The position numbers and the translations under genes are program-made. Below, piece by piece: positions 8,196 to 17,445 of a DNA stretch of 53,753 bases. Numbering within the stretch: the first letter of the stretch is position 1; every line of letters starts with the position of its first letter. The stretch is taken from the NCBI GenBank assembly GCA_030431435.1, contig JAUIJI010000004.1, positions 1 through 53,753 of the forward strand. Reading direction: 5' to 3'. The notes beneath the pieces are model-generated. The model ran no database searches. It was given only the letters and a program-made list of their open reading frames with translations, and was not told the DNA's origin. This DNA is from Alphaproteobacteria bacterium (GTDB lineage Bacteria > Pseudomonadota > Alphaproteobacteria > Sphingomonadales > Sphingomonadaceae).

Positions 8196-8762
8196 TCACG
8201 CGGCCTTGCGCGCCTTTTCCAGCTTCTTGAGCGCCATGTTGCGCTTCAGGCGGCTGAGGTGGTCGATGAACAATATGCCGTTCAGATGGTCCATCTCGTG
8301 CTGGATGCAGGTGGCCATCAACCCGTCCAGCGCTTCCTCATGGGTGTTGCCTTCAAGGTCCTGCCAGCGCACGCGGCAAGTCTTCGGGCGGTCCACATCG
8401 GCATAGATATCGGGCACCGACAGGCAGCCTTCCTGATAGGTGCTCAGCTCTTCCGCCGGATCAAGGATCTCCGGGTTGATGAAGATGCGCGGCTCCTTCT
8501 TCGTCGGATAATGCACGTGATCGTGGCCGTCATGGTCGCACGGCTCGGGCTCGGCATCGGTGTCCTCGGGCTGCAGGTCGATCACCAGCACACGGCTCGG
8601 CACACCCACCTGGATGGCGGCAAGGCCGATGCCATTGGCGTCATACATCGTCTCGAACATGTCATCGACGAGGGTCTTCAGCTCCGCGTCGAAGGTCTCG
8701 ACGGGAACGGACACGGTCTTCAGCCGGGGATCCGGCGCTTCAAGGATTTCACGGATAGCCAT
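8196..8762 (-). CDS. def: Peptide deformylase
   Basis: This 188-residue metalloenzyme removes the formyl group from new N-terminal methionines. The three signature motifs are present: GIGLAAIQVG (44-53), EGCLSVP (111-117, metal ligand Cys113) and QHEMDHLNG (154-162, ligands His155 and His159, catalytic Glu156). Between beta strands at about 65-88 there is an extra acidic, His-rich loop (CDHDGHDHVHYPTKK) absent from most deformylases. The start at 8762 gives the canonical MAIREILEAPDPRL. It is separated from its functional partner fmt by recR and a repeat-rich gap. Confidence 0.96.
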   Translation of the reverse strand: MAIREILEAPDPRLKTVSVPVETFDAELKTLVDDMFETMYDANGIGLAAIQVGVPSRVLVIDLQPEDTDAEPEPCDHDGHDHVHYPTKKEPRIFINPEILDPAEELSTYQEGCLSVPDIYADVDRPKTCRVRWQDLEGNTHEEALDGLMATCIQHEMDHLNGILFIDHLSRLKRNMALKKLEKARKAA

Positions 8763-8822
8763 GGAGGGCCATATAGTGAGCGCCTGCGGGGGCGGCAAGT
8801 GACGGTGCGCTCGGGGGTTATC

Positions 8823-8942
8823 TCACACGAAGACACCAAGATGTCCTGCTGCGCCGCAGGCAATCCGATCATCCCACGCAATGCGCCAGTGATTGTGCGA
8901 TCTGGCTGCGCCGTGCGCTCCCCTCTTGGTGTCTTCGTGTGA
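8823..8942. repeat. 18-bp perfect inverted repeat flanking about 84 bp
   Basis: TCACACGAAGACACCAAG at 8823-8840 is the exact reverse complement of the sequence at 8925-8942. The 84-bp interior has no coding signal. Together with the next repeat this fills most of the 302-bp gap between def and recR. It looks like a non-autonomous palindromic element of the kind dispersed in sphingomonad genomes. Confidence 0.8.
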
Positions 8943-8950
8943 AGACTCTG

Positions 8951-9041
8951 TTTCTCGCAGAGACGCAGAGGAAGCAGAGGACGCGAAGATGTTGTGCCGC
9001 ATCTCTGCGTCTCCCCTTATTCTCTGCGTCTCTGCGAGAAA
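8951..9041. repeat. 20-bp perfect inverted repeat (CTCTGCGTCTCTGCGAGAAA type)
   Basis: The arms are at 8951-8970 and 9022-9041, perfectly complementary over 20 bp, and the spacer contains another partial copy (ATCTCTGCGTCTCC at 9001-9014). It starts eight bases after the previous inverted repeat, so the two form a compound element. No gene is present. Confidence 0.8.
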
Positions 9042-9064
9042 CTTGAAAAGCCTGCGGCGCAAAA

Positions 9065-9661
9065 TTATCCCACAGGCCGCCTTGCCCGCAGCGCCTGCGC
9101 CAGCGTGCCTTCGTCGAGGTAGTCGAGTTCCCCGCCCACCGGCAGGCCATGCGCCAGCTGGGTGATGCGCACGGGATAGGTTTCCAGCTTTTCGGCGATG
9201 TAGTGGCTGGTGGTCTGCCCTTCCAATGTGGCGTTCATGGCCAGCACCACCTCGTCCACCCCGCCTTCGGCCACGCGGCCGATCAGCGTGTCTATCGTCA
9301 GGTCTTCCGGGCGCACGCCGTCCAGTGCGGACAGCCTGCCGCCGAGCACGTGGTATGTGCCTGAAAACAGCTTCGCGCGGTCGAGCGCCCACAAATCCGC
9401 CACATCCTCCACCACGCAGATCTGTTTGGTGTCGCGGCGCGGATCGGCGCAGATCGAGCACGGATTGCGCGTGTCTACATTGCCGCAGACCTCGCATTCG
9501 GTCAGCTTGTCGCGCACGGAATTGAGCGCATCGAGCACCTGCACCAGCGCGGTTTCACGGCGCTTCACCAGCCACAGCACCGCCCTTCGTGCAGAGCGCG
9601 GGCCGAGGCCGGGCAGCTTGGCGAGTGCCGATGCGAGGTTTTCGATCTCTTGCGATGCCAT
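9065..9661 (-). CDS. recR: Recombination mediator RecR
   Basis: This 198-residue protein works with RecO (and RecF) to load RecA at gaps. The N-terminal helix-hairpin-helix is seen as [21 protein letters not shown] zinc finger with four cysteines (CEVCGN...NPCSICAD) follows at about 57-72. The Toprim domain has [15 protein letters not shown] and the closing [21 protein letters not shown]. The start at MASQEIENL fits family length. It is divergent from fmt, with about 48 bp between starts. dnaX and the small YbaB protein, often next to recR, are not in this window. Confidence 0.96.
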   Translation of the reverse strand: MASQEIENLASALAKLPGLGPRSARRAVLWLVKRRETALVQVLDALNSVRDKLTECEVCGNVDTRNPCSICADPRRDTKQICVVEDVADLWALDRAKLFSGTYHVLGGRLSALDGVRPEDLTIDTLIGRVAEGGVDEVVLAMNATLEGQTTSHYIAEKLETYPVRITQLAHGLPVGGELDYLDEGTLAQALRARRPVG

Positions 9662-9709
9662 GTTGCGGGAGATAGGGCCGCTGGCGATGAAGGGAAAGGG
9701 CTTCGCGCA

Positions 9710-10615
9710 ATGCGCCTGATATTCATGGGAACGCCGGATTTCGCCGTGCCGACGCTGGATGCGCTGCATGATGCGGGGCATGAAATCTGCGCGGTCTATT
9801 CGCAGCCGCCCGCGCGCGCCGGACGCGGCAAGCAGTTGCGCCCTTCCCCCGTCCATGCCCGCGCCGAGGAACTGGGACTGGAAGTGCGCACGCCCGACAG
9901 CATGAGGGACGAGGCCGCGCAGGCCGATTTCCTTGCGCTGGAAGCCGATGCCGCCGTGGTGGTCGCCTATGGCCAGATATTGCCGCTGCCGATCATCAAC
10001 GGCCCGCGGCTTGGCTGCTTCAACGTCCACGGTTCGCTGCTGCCGCGCTGGCGCGGTGCCGCGCCGATCCAGCGCGCCATTGAAGCGGGCGATGCAGTGA
10101 CCGGCATCACCATCATGCAGATGGAAACCGGCCTCGATACCGGCCCGATGCTCCTGAAGGGCGAGACGCCGACAGCGGGCAAGACCGCAGGCGATTTGCA
10201 TGACGAGCTGATGGTGATGGGAGCTTCGCTGATGGTGGAAACGCTCGCCAGCCTCGATGCGATCACGCCTGAAACACAGGACGACGCGCTCGCCACCTAT
10301 GCCGCCAAGATCGACAAGGCCGAAGCGAAGATCGACTGGTCGAAGAGCGCCGAAGCGATCGAGAGGCAGGTGCGCGCTTTCTCGCCCTTCCCCGGCGCAT
10401 GGTTCGATCTTGCGGGCGAGCGGGTGAAGCTGCTGCGCGCCGAAATTGTCGCTGGCGATGGCGCGGCGGGCATTGTGCTTGATGACCGCTTCACCGTGGC
10501 GTGCGGCACCGGCGCGATCCGCCCGATCCAGCTGCAGCGCGCGGGCAAGCCTGCGATGGCGCTGGAGGATTACCTGCGCGGCAGGCCTGTAAAGGCTGGC
10601 GAGGCGCTCGCTTGA
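9710..10615 (+). CDS. fmt: Methionyl-tRNA formyltransferase
   Basis: This 301-residue enzyme transfers a formyl group from 10-formyl-THF to initiator Met-tRNA. The Rossmann start [19 protein letters not shown] is followed by the catalytic region [21 protein letters not shown] (about 105-125), with the conserved His, Arg and Ala-Pro-Ile-Gln. The downstream [17 protein letters not shown] also fits. The C-terminal OB-like domain starts near 210. The start overlaps no other gene. The TGA stop is shared with the TTG start of truA (TTGA), so translation is likely coupled. Confidence 0.96.
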   Translation: MRLIFMGTPDFAVPTLDALHDAGHEICAVYSQPPARAGRGKQLRPSPVHARAEELGLEVRTPDSMRDEAAQADFLALEADAAVVVAYGQILPLPIINGPRLGCFNVHGSLLPRWRGAAPIQRAIEAGDAVTGITIMQMETGLDTGPMLLKGETPTAGKTAGDLHDELMVMGASLMVETLASLDAITPETQDDALATYAAKIDKAEAKIDWSKSAEAIERQVRAFSPFPGAWFDLAGERVKLLRAEIVAGDGAAGIVLDDRFTVACGTGAIRPIQLQRAGKPAMALEDYLRGRPVKAGEALA

Positions 10616-11352
10616 CCCGCTTCGCCCTCACCCTCGAATTTGACGGCGCGCCGTTCTTCGGCCTGCAACGCCAGAGCCACGGCCCCAGCGTGCAGCAGGC
10701 GGTGGAAGAGGCGATCCATGCCTTCACAGGCGAGAATGTGCGGCTGCATTCGGCAGGCCGCACCGACAGCGGCGTGCACGCGCTGGGCATGGTCAGCCAT
10801 GTCGATGTGGAAAAGCCCTTCGAGGCCTTCCGCTTTGGCGAGGCGGTCAACGCGCATCTGCGCCCCCACCCCATCGCCGTGGTGCATTGCGAGGAAAAAC
10901 CGGAGGACTGGCACGCCCGCTTTTCCTGCATTGGCCGGTCTTACGAATACCGCATTGTCAACCGCCGCGCGCCGCTGACGCTGGACAAGGGCAAGGCCTG
11001 GCTCGTCACCCGCCCGCTTGACCATGAGGCGATGCACGAGGCCGCGCAGCACCTTGTCGGGCGGCATGATTTCACCACCTTCCGGTCTGTCCACTGCCAG
11101 GCGAACGATCCGGTGAAGACGCTGGACCAGCTCGATGTCTCGCGCGAGGGCGAGCACGTGATCGTGCGCGCCGCTGCCCGCAGTTTCCTGCACCACCAGG
11201 TCCGCAGCATGGTCGGCACGCTGTCGCTGGTCGGCCTTGGACAGTGGGAACCGCAGCAGGTGCGTGACGTATTGCAAGCAAAGGACCGCCAGCAGCTGGG
11301 CCTCAACGCCCCGCCCGACGGGCTCTATTTCATGCGGGCAATCTATCCCTGA
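10612..11352 (+). CDS. truA: tRNA pseudouridine(38-40) synthase
   Basis: This 246-residue enzyme makes pseudouridine at positions 38-40 of many tRNAs. The catalytic motif [11 protein letters not shown] (Asp about 50) is present, with [18 protein letters not shown] at the N-terminus and [13 protein letters not shown] near the C-terminus. TTG at 10612 is chosen as start because it gives the canonical N-terminus and overlaps the fmt stop; there is no ATG in a suitable position. It forms an operon with fmt. Confidence 0.94.
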   Translation: MTRFALTLEFDGAPFFGLQRQSHGPSVQQAVEEAIHAFTGENVRLHSAGRTDSGVHALGMVSHVDVEKPFEAFRFGEAVNAHLRPHPIAVVHCEEKPEDWHARFSCIGRSYEYRIVNRRAPLTLDKGKAWLVTRPLDHEAMHEAAQHLVGRHDFTTFRSVHCQANDPVKTLDQLDVSREGEHVIVRAAARSFLHHQVRSMVGTLSLVGLGQWEPQQVRDVLQAKDRQQLGLNAPPDGLYFMRAIYP

Positions 11353-11368
11353 TCAAGCGGAGACAGCG

Positions 11369-12475
11369 ATGACCACCACCGGCAAGCAGTTGCGATCCAC
11401 CCTGTCGGAAGATGGCACGCTGGTGCTGGAACTGGTCGAAACCGAATTTCCTGCACCCAGGGGCAGGCAGGTTCTGGTGCGGATGGAAGCCGCGCCGATC
11501 AATCCTTCGGACCTGTTCCTGCTGACGGCGGGTGTTGATCTTGAAAATGCGGAATACACGCCCGGCAAGGTGGTGGCGCACATGCCCGCTGCGCAAGCCG
11601 CAGCGCAGAAGGGACGCATCGGCCAGTCGCTGAAAGTGGGCAATGAAGGCGCCGGGACGGTGATCGCAACGGGCGACGATCCCATGGCCGAAGCACTGAT
11701 GGGCCAGCGCGTGGGCTGCGTGCCGCTGCATGCCTATGGCGAATATGCGCTCGTCGATGCAACGATGTGCCTGCCGCTGGGCGATCATTCGGCGGAACAA
11801 GGCGCTGGCTGTTTCGTCAACCCGATGACCGCGCTCGCCTTTACCGAGACCGCGCGGATGGAAGGGCACGATGCGATCATCCATGCCGCCGCTGCGTCCA
11901 ACCTGGGCCAGATGCTGGGCCGCATCTGCCAGGCAGACGGGATGCCGTTGGTCAATATCGTGCGGCGCGAGGAGCAATGCGAATTGCTGCGCTCGCAGGG
12001 TGCCAGCCACGTGGTCGATTCCTCGCGCGATGACTTTGCCGAAAGGCTGGCCGAAGCGATCGATGCGACGGGTGCCTTCCTCGGCTTCGACCCGATTGGC
12101 GGCGGGCGGATGACGGACAACTGCCTGCAGGCCATGGAGCGCGTCGCCGCGGCGCGGATGAGCGAATATTCGCGCTATGGATCCAACCAGCCCAAGAAGA
12201 TGTACATCTATGGCAGGCTGGCCACCGGGCCGACCATCCTGACACCGACCTATGGCTTCGGCTGGACCGTTTCCGGCTGGCTGCTGACACCGTTTCTGGA
12301 GCAGGCGGGAATGGAGGTGATGGCCCGCATGCGCCAGCGCGTCCAGGACGAGCTGACCACCACTTTTGCCAGCTCGTTCAAGGAGAAGGTCAGCCTTGAG
12401 GGCATGCTCACGCGCGATGCCATGCTGGACTATGCGCGCATGGCGACCGGCGAGAAATACCTGGTTACGCCCTAG
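11369..12475 (+). CDS. MDR-superfamily zinc-independent alcohol dehydrogenase/enoyl reductase-like protein
   Basis: This 368-residue oxidoreductase has the GroES-like N-terminal domain (RQVLVRMEAAPINPSDLFLL) and a Rossmann nucleotide-binding domain in the second half (AAAASNLGQMLGRICQADG). NEGAGTVIATGDDPM is the usual domain junction. The structural-zinc cysteine cluster of classical alcohol dehydrogenases is absent, which points to the quinone-reductase or 2-enoyl-thioester-reductase side of the family. The substrate is unknown. It lies 16 bp after truA and may be co-transcribed, and it meets the PBP gene tail to tail. Confidence 0.85.
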   Translation: MTTTGKQLRSTLSEDGTLVLELVETEFPAPRGRQVLVRMEAAPINPSDLFLLTAGVDLENAEYTPGKVVAHMPAAQAAAQKGRIGQSLKVGNEGAGTVIATGDDPMAEALMGQRVGCVPLHAYGEYALVDATMCLPLGDHSAEQGAGCFVNPMTALAFTETARMEGHDAIIHAAAASNLGQMLGRICQADGMPLVNIVRREEQCELLRSQGASHVVDSSRDDFAERLAEAIDATGAFLGFDPIGGGRMTDNCLQAMERVAAARMSEYSRYGSNQPKKMYIYGRLATGPTILTPTYGFGWTVSGWLLTPFLEQAGMEVMARMRQRVQDELTTTFASSFKEKVSLEGMLTRDAMLDYARMATGEKYLVTP

Positions 12476-12484
12476 GTCCTGACC

Positions 12485-14656
12485 CTAGTCCGGCGCATCC
12501 GACGGCTGGATCGAGAACTCGCCGTCTTCCCCCAGCCGGATATCGATGGGTACGCCCTCGATCTCGGTCGAGAGCGTGGCCGCATCCTCCTCGATCGAAA
12601 GCCGCGTGGTGCCATCCTCGGTGAGGGGGATATCGCGCAGGTCGTCCACGTCCAATGGCTGCACCGGCCCGCCCGGATCGGGCGAAGCAGTGGGGCGCGG
12701 TGCGGGACGCGTGGTCTCGCCCAGGGCCGAAGCCATGAAACTGCGCCAGATGCGCGCAGGCAGGCCGCCGCCGGTTACGCCGCTGAGGGGCGAATTGTCA
12801 TCATTGCCGATCCACACGCCGACAACCAGCATGTCCTCACCCTCGCCTGCATAGCCGACGAACAATGCGTCACGATTGTCCTGCGTGGTGCCGGTCTTGC
12901 CGAAATTGGGGCTGCGCAGCATCGCCGCACGGCCGGTGCCCTGGTTGATCGCGCCGCGCAGCAATTGCTCCATGTCCTGATGCACGCCCGACGGCAGCGA
13001 ATCCGGCCCGTTCCACAGCCAGTCCCACCAGCCCTGCTCCTCGCGGCGGAAGGCGTGCGGCTCTACCGGATAGGCGTTGCCGGCGATCCCCGCATAGGCG
13101 GCGGTCAGTTCGATCAGGCTCATGGTGGAAGTGCCCAGCGCGATGCTGGGGTCGCCCTCGTCCATCGGCGCGGTAATGCCCAGCTCGCGTGCCATGGCGA
13201 TCACCGCCGCATCGCCCACTTCCTGTTGCAGGCGCACGGCCGCCACATTGGAGCTTTGCGCGAAGGCTTCAGCCAGCGTGATCTCGTCCGAATAGCGGCC
13301 ATTGGCATTGCGCGGGCGGTAGGAGCCTTGGGTGATTTCTGTGTTGGGGATGGTGTCATCCGGCTCCCACCCCTGCCCCAGCGCGGCGAGATAGACGAAG
13401 GTCTTGAAGGTGGAGCCGACCTGCCGCTGCGCCTGAGTGGCGCGGTTGAAAGGGCTCTGCGCATAATCGGTCCCGCCGATCATGGCGACGACCTCGCCAT
13501 TGGGGCGCATGGCGACGAGCGCCACCTGCGCCCCGCCCAGCGAAACGCTGTTCACCGCTTGCCGCGCATAGTTCTGCAACCGCGAATCGAGCGTCGTGGT
13601 CAGCGTCTGGCTGACATAGCCCACCTCGCTGCGCTGTCTTGCTTCGGGCAGTGCCCAGTCAGCGAAATAAGTGCCGGTGGGCAAATCGTTGGTGGTGCGC
13701 ACGTCGAGCGAGGGGACCGGCATGGCCGCCGCCTCTTCCTCGGTCAGGTAACCGGCTGCAACCATGGAGATGCGAACCAGCCGCATGCGCTCTGCCGCAG
13801 CTTCGGGGTTGCGCGTGGGGGCAAGGCGGCTGGGGGCCTGCAGCAATCCGGCCAGCATCGCTGCCTGTTCGGGCCGAAGCTTTTCCGGATGTCGGTAGAA
13901 ATAGTGCAGGCTGGCGGCGCGAAGGCCATACATGTTGTCGCCAAAATAGGCGTTCGACAGGTAGCGTTCGAGGATCTCGTCCTTGGTCAGCCACGCTTCC
14001 AGCCACAGCGCGATCAGCGCCTCCTGCGCCTTGCGCGTCAGCGTGCGATCAGGCGTGAGGAAGGTGAACTTGGCGAGCTGCTGGGTGATGGTGGACCCGC
14101 CTCCCGTGCCGGTGAACAGCGCCCGGGCAATGCCGCGCGGGTCGATGCCCCAATGCGAATAGAAGCGCCGGTCCTCGATGGCGAGGAACGGCTGGATCAC
14201 GTGATCGGGCAGGTTTGCCACTTCGACAGGCTCATCCACCACCGCGCCATTGCGGGCAATCGGTGTGCCGTCGCTCGCCAGCAGGGTGATCTGCGGTGCG
14301 GCTATCGGCTCCAGTGACTTGGATAGCGGCGCGGTAATCGCCAGCCAGCCAACCAGCAGGATGAACACGAACAACACCGCTGCGGCACCACGGCTTGCCC
14401 ACCACCAGCGGGTGCGCTTTCGCTTCGCGGGCGGAGCGCCGCCGTCGCCACCTTCGGGAAATTCGCCATCAGGCAAGTCGATGGGGTAGCGTTCGGACGG
14501 GGCGAAATCGTCCTCGTCACCCCAATCCGCATCAGCTTCGTCGCGGTCACCACCTCGGAACGCGGGATGCCAGGGCGCATCCTCCAGCACCCGGCTCACT
14601 TCCCCCGGCTCCCAGCGCCCCTGCCTGTCTTTCCGTTTTGACCGCAACCACGACAT
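12485..14656 (-). CDS. Class A penicillin-binding protein (PBP1 family)
   Basis: This 723-residue bifunctional enzyme polymerises and cross-links peptidoglycan. A long acidic cytoplasmic tail (1-80) precedes one membrane span (88-108, AAAVLFVFILLVGWLAI). The GT51 glycosyltransferase domain has the catalytic Glu in EDRRFYSHWGIDPRG (Glu161) and GGSTITQQLAK. The transpeptidase domain has S415-T-F-K418, S468-S-N470 and K587-T-G589. The C-terminal 80 residues are Pro/Asp-rich and low-complexity. The 60-residue acidic tail before the span is longer than usual. It is divergent from the exported-protein operon at 14821, with 164 bp between. Confidence 0.94.
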   Translation of the reverse strand: MSWLRSKRKDRQGRWEPGEVSRVLEDAPWHPAFRGGDRDEADADWGDEDDFAPSERYPIDLPDGEFPEGGDGGAPPAKRKRTRWWWASRGAAAVLFVFILLVGWLAITAPLSKSLEPIAAPQITLLASDGTPIARNGAVVDEPVEVANLPDHVIQPFLAIEDRRFYSHWGIDPRGIARALFTGTGGGSTITQQLAKFTFLTPDRTLTRKAQEALIALWLEAWLTKDEILERYLSNAYFGDNMYGLRAASLHYFYRHPEKLRPEQAAMLAGLLQAPSRLAPTRNPEAAAERMRLVRISMVAAGYLTEEEAAAMPVPSLDVRTTNDLPTGTYFADWALPEARQRSEVGYVSQTLTTTLDSRLQNYARQAVNSVSLGGAQVALVAMRPNGEVVAMIGGTDYAQSPFNRATQAQRQVGSTFKTFVYLAALGQGWEPDDTIPNTEITQGSYRPRNANGRYSDEITLAEAFAQSSNVAAVRLQQEVGDAAVIAMARELGITAPMDEGDPSIALGTSTMSLIELTAAYAGIAGNAYPVEPHAFRREEQGWWDWLWNGPDSLPSGVHQDMEQLLRGAINQGTGRAAMLRSPNFGKTGTTQDNRDALFVGYAGEGEDMLVVGVWIGNDDNSPLSGVTGGGLPARIWRSFMASALGETTRPAPRPTASPDPGGPVQPLDVDDLRDIPLTEDGTTRLSIEEDAATLSTEIEGVPIDIRLGEDGEFSIQPSDAPD

Positions 14657-14820
14657 CGCCTTCGTGTATTACCTTAACAATACAGCAAAGGCGAGCGTTT
14701 TCCCGTCCCTTGCCCCGTTCCCCCCTGATTGGCCCGGCAAAAAGCCAAATCGGGTAATGACTAGCGCCCATATTGGTGCCATCATCCGGATTAACAGGGC
14801 CAAAAGGCTTGGAGAGGATT

Positions 14821-15195
14821 ATGAAGAAACTGCTCGCTCTGGCGGCAGTGGCAGGCATGGCGCTGGCAGCGCCGTCGGCCACCGCACACCATTCATTCGC
14901 CATGTTTGACCGTAGCCGCGAAGTCACCGTCAACGGTGTCGTGCGCGAATTCCAGTGGTCGAACCCGCACGCCTATATCCAGGTCATGGCCAAGGACAGC
15001 GATGGCCGTGATGTCGAATGGAGCATGGAGATGGGTTCGCCCATGTATCTCTATGCCCGTGACTGGCGCCCGCGCACGCTGCGCGCCGGGATGCAGGTCG
15101 AGGTGCGCATCAACCCGCTGCGCAACGGCTCGCCGGGCGGCGTTGTGCTGGACGTGCGTGACAAGGATGGCAATCTGATCGGGTCGAACGAATGA
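14821..15195 (+). CDS. DUF6152-like exported protein
   Basis: This 124-residue protein starts with a signal peptide (MKKLLALAAVAGMALAAPSATA). The mature N-terminus is HHSFAMFDRSREVTVNGVV, the His-His-Ser signature of the DUF6152 family, followed by EFQWSNPHAYIQV. The fold is probably a small beta-barrel, and the His pair could bind metal, but the function is not known. The SD GGAGAGGA sits just before the ATG. Its stop overlaps the next gene's start by four bases, and it is the first gene of a three-gene operon. Confidence 0.85.
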   Translation: MKKLLALAAVAGMALAAPSATAHHSFAMFDRSREVTVNGVVREFQWSNPHAYIQVMAKDSDGRDVEWSMEMGSPMYLYARDWRPRTLRAGMQVEVRINPLRNGSPGGVVLDVRDKDGNLIGSNE

Positions 15196-15983
15196 GGATG
15201 CTGCTTGCCGCCGGCCTCGCGCTGGCCCTGGGAACTGCTCCTGCCGCAGCGCAGGAAACCGCCGAAGTCGAAACACGGGTGGAGAAGTTTGCAGAGCTTC
15301 CCTACTGGCCCGGATACTGGGTGTCCGAGTATCAGGCCGGCACCACCATTACCGGCCTTGCCCCGGCTTTCAACGGTATTGCCGAGCGGACGGAGGACGA
15401 TTTCGCCGAAGTCATGGCTTTGCGCGGTGAACGTGCGCCGTGGAACGAGGAAGGCCGCCGCCGCCAGGATGCGGCCCGTGCTTCCGCCGGCGCCCGCAAG
15501 GCGCTGGGCTGGGGTTATCCGATGATGATGAACTCGGCGACGCCGCTCGCCTTTGTCATCACGCCCGAACTCACCATCATCATCAACGCCTATAACGAAA
15601 CGCGCTATATCTACACCGACGGGCGCGACATGCCGGACGAGTATGACATGTGGCCCACCACCTGGGGCACGTCTGTCGGCCACTGGGAAGGCGATACGCT
15701 GGTGATCACCACCGCGATGGTGAAGAACCCGTCGGACTTCTTTCACGGCTCGCCCGCGCTCAGCGAGGAAGCGATCTATGTCGAGCGCATCCACCTTGAA
15801 GGGGACCGGCTGGTATCGGACATGACCATCACCGATCCCGTGACCCTGTCCGAACCCTGGAACGTCACCGTCAGCTGGGTTCGCGACGAAGGCTTCGACC
15901 GCATGATCCAGGTGGACTGGGACAACGACCGTACCGGCAATGATGGCGAGTTCAACACGATCGAACTGGAGAAGGTGGAATGA
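15192..15983 (+). CDS. Exported protein of unknown function
   Basis: This 263-residue protein begins with a signal peptide ending near APAAAQ. The motif TRYIYTDGRDMPDEYDMWP and then SVGHWEGDTLVITT is seen widely in uncharacterised exported proteins found beside DUF6152 genes, and suggests a beta-rich ligand-binding domain. The C-terminus is rich in Asp, Trp and Val (VSWVRDEGFDRMIQVDW). The start and stop overlap both neighbours by four bases (ATGA), so all three proteins are made together. Confidence 0.8.
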   Translation: MRMLLAAGLALALGTAPAAAQETAEVETRVEKFAELPYWPGYWVSEYQAGTTITGLAPAFNGIAERTEDDFAEVMALRGERAPWNEEGRRRQDAARASAGARKALGWGYPMMMNSATPLAFVITPELTIIINAYNETRYIYTDGRDMPDEYDMWPTTWGTSVGHWEGDTLVITTAMVKNPSDFFHGSPALSEEAIYVERIHLEGDRLVSDMTITDPVTLSEPWNVTVSWVRDEGFDRMIQVDWDNDRTGNDGEFNTIELEKVE

Positions 15984-16978
15984 CGAAACTGGTCTTGCTT
16001 CCGATTGTCGCATTTGCAGCGGCTTGCGCCATTTCCGCACCTTCCTTCGCGCAGGCGCTCGAACCGGGCGAAATGGCCGTGGACATTCCCGCCATTGCCG
16101 GCGTGATCGCTGGCGATGCGGAATGGGAAACCGTGTGGACCGGCCCGATGACGGCAGACGGCATGTCCACCGCGCCTGACGGCAATGTGATCTTCGCCCA
16201 GGAACAGAGCAACGCCATCTGGAAGCTGTGGCCTGACGGGCAGAGCTTCGTCGTCCTGCCCTATGTTACCGGCGCGGGGGCAACCTCTGTCGATGCGGAC
16301 GGCAATATCTATGCCGTGGAACGCGGCTGTACCGATCCCGGCCTGATGGAACTTACCTGTGATCGCGCTACCCGCGTGATGCAGCTGACGCCCGAACGCC
16401 GCGTTGTGGCAGACAGCATGGCCGATGGTTCTTCACTCGGCCGTCTCAATGATCTGCAGGTCGATGGCGAAGGCGGCGCATGGTTCACGCAAGGCGCGCT
16501 CTACCACACCGATGCACAAGGCAATGTCAGCACGGTTTACGAGCCCGAGGTCTTCACCAATGGCGTGGTCACCAGCCCCGATGGCGACATGCTCTATGTG
16601 ACAGACCGGACCAATGTGATCGGCATCATGCTGAACACTGGCGAACGCGGCGCGACTTCGGGCATTTTTGCAACGCTGGACGAGGATACGCAGGGCTTTG
16701 GCGGGGACGGCATGGCAGTCGATGCCGATGGCCGCCTTTATGTGACGGGCAATGCCGGGGTCTACGTCTTTGCCGCCAATGGTGAAAAGCTGGGCGTGAT
16801 CCCCGCCCCGCGCCGCACCATCACGGTCACGCTGGCCGGGCCGGAGCGCAACATGCTCTATGTCGGTGCAATGGGCGCCTCCACTCCCGAAGGTGTGGCC
16901 TGGGAAACGCCCGAAGGCATCCGCAATGTGGCGATGACGATCTACCGCGTGCCATTGCTGGTGCACGGCGCGCAATAG
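15980..16978 (+). CDS. SMP-30/gluconolactonase-like beta-propeller, exported
   Basis: This 332-residue protein has a signal peptide (KLVLLPIVAFAAACAISAPSFAQA) and a six-bladed propeller pattern of repeated 'DG.G.vwft' strands: MSTAPDGNVIFAQE, SVDADGNIYAVE, LQVDGEGGAWFTQGALY, TSPDGDMLYVTDR and MAVDADGRLYVTGN. SMP-30 and gluconolactonase enzymes use a metal ion to open lactone rings. Here a periplasmic lactonase is plausible but the substrate is unknown. It ends the operon started at 14821 and meets the PilZ gene tail to tail, only 11 bp away. Confidence 0.88.
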   Translation: MTKLVLLPIVAFAAACAISAPSFAQALEPGEMAVDIPAIAGVIAGDAEWETVWTGPMTADGMSTAPDGNVIFAQEQSNAIWKLWPDGQSFVVLPYVTGAGATSVDADGNIYAVERGCTDPGLMELTCDRATRVMQLTPERRVVADSMADGSSLGRLNDLQVDGEGGAWFTQGALYHTDAQGNVSTVYEPEVFTNGVVTSPDGDMLYVTDRTNVIGIMLNTGERGATSGIFATLDEDTQGFGGDGMAVDADGRLYVTGNAGVYVFAANGEKLGVIPAPRRTITVTLAGPERNMLYVGAMGASTPEGVAWETPEGIRNVAMTIYRVPLLVHGAQ

Positions 16979-16989
16979 GGCTGCCTTCC

Positions 16990-17292
16990 TCAGGCGGCGC
17001 TGGGCACCGAAAGGCGCTGCCAGAGGTTGTCCAGGACCGCTTCGTGCAGCGGGCTTTCGAAGGCAAGGCCCGCGAGTCCATCCTCGATCCACACGATGGT
17101 GACAGGCTGGAACGACAGTCCCGGCAGCCTGACCAGCGCGCGCTGGCCTTCGTCAACCGCCCAGCGCTTGGCATCGACCATGCAGCCGCCGGGCGAGATA
17201 TCGAGCACGTCCAGTTCGACATTCTGTCCGGACTTGCTGCGGCATTTCACCGTCAGCTTCTGCACGAGATCGGAAATCCGCCGAGCGGGCAT
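16990..17292 (-). CDS. PilZ-domain protein
   Basis: This 100-residue single-domain protein has the PilZ features DISPGGCMVD (D/N-x-S-x-x-G) near residues 31-40 and an IEDGLAGLAF strand near 68-77. The canonical RxxxR is reduced to the basic start ARRISDL and the KCRSKSGQ segment, so c-di-GMP binding is not certain. PilZ proteins act as effectors for c-di-GMP; a GGDEF protein is encoded at 39487. The next 153 bp upstream hold no gene. Confidence 0.8.
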   Translation of the reverse strand: MPARRISDLVQKLTVKCRSKSGQNVELDVLDISPGGCMVDAKRWAVDEGQRALVRLPGLSFQPVTIVWIEDGLAGLAFESPLHEAVLDNLWQRLSVPSAA

Positions 17293-17445
17293 ATGGTGTT
17301 CCCCTGGGAAAGAACGGACGCCATGATGCGCGACCGCCGGTGATGCTCCACCGCCACCGCCTTCACCCGAAATTAGGCAACATCCCTTTGCCGAAAACGG
17401 TAAACGGTGTGGAAGGGCTGATGCCCTTCCCCGTCTTGCGCCGGA

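Noticed and set aside
8823-9497. 224-codon minus-strand ORF across the def-recR gap
   Set aside because: It reads through the inverted repeats and an off-frame part of recR, so it is an artefact of repeat sequence.
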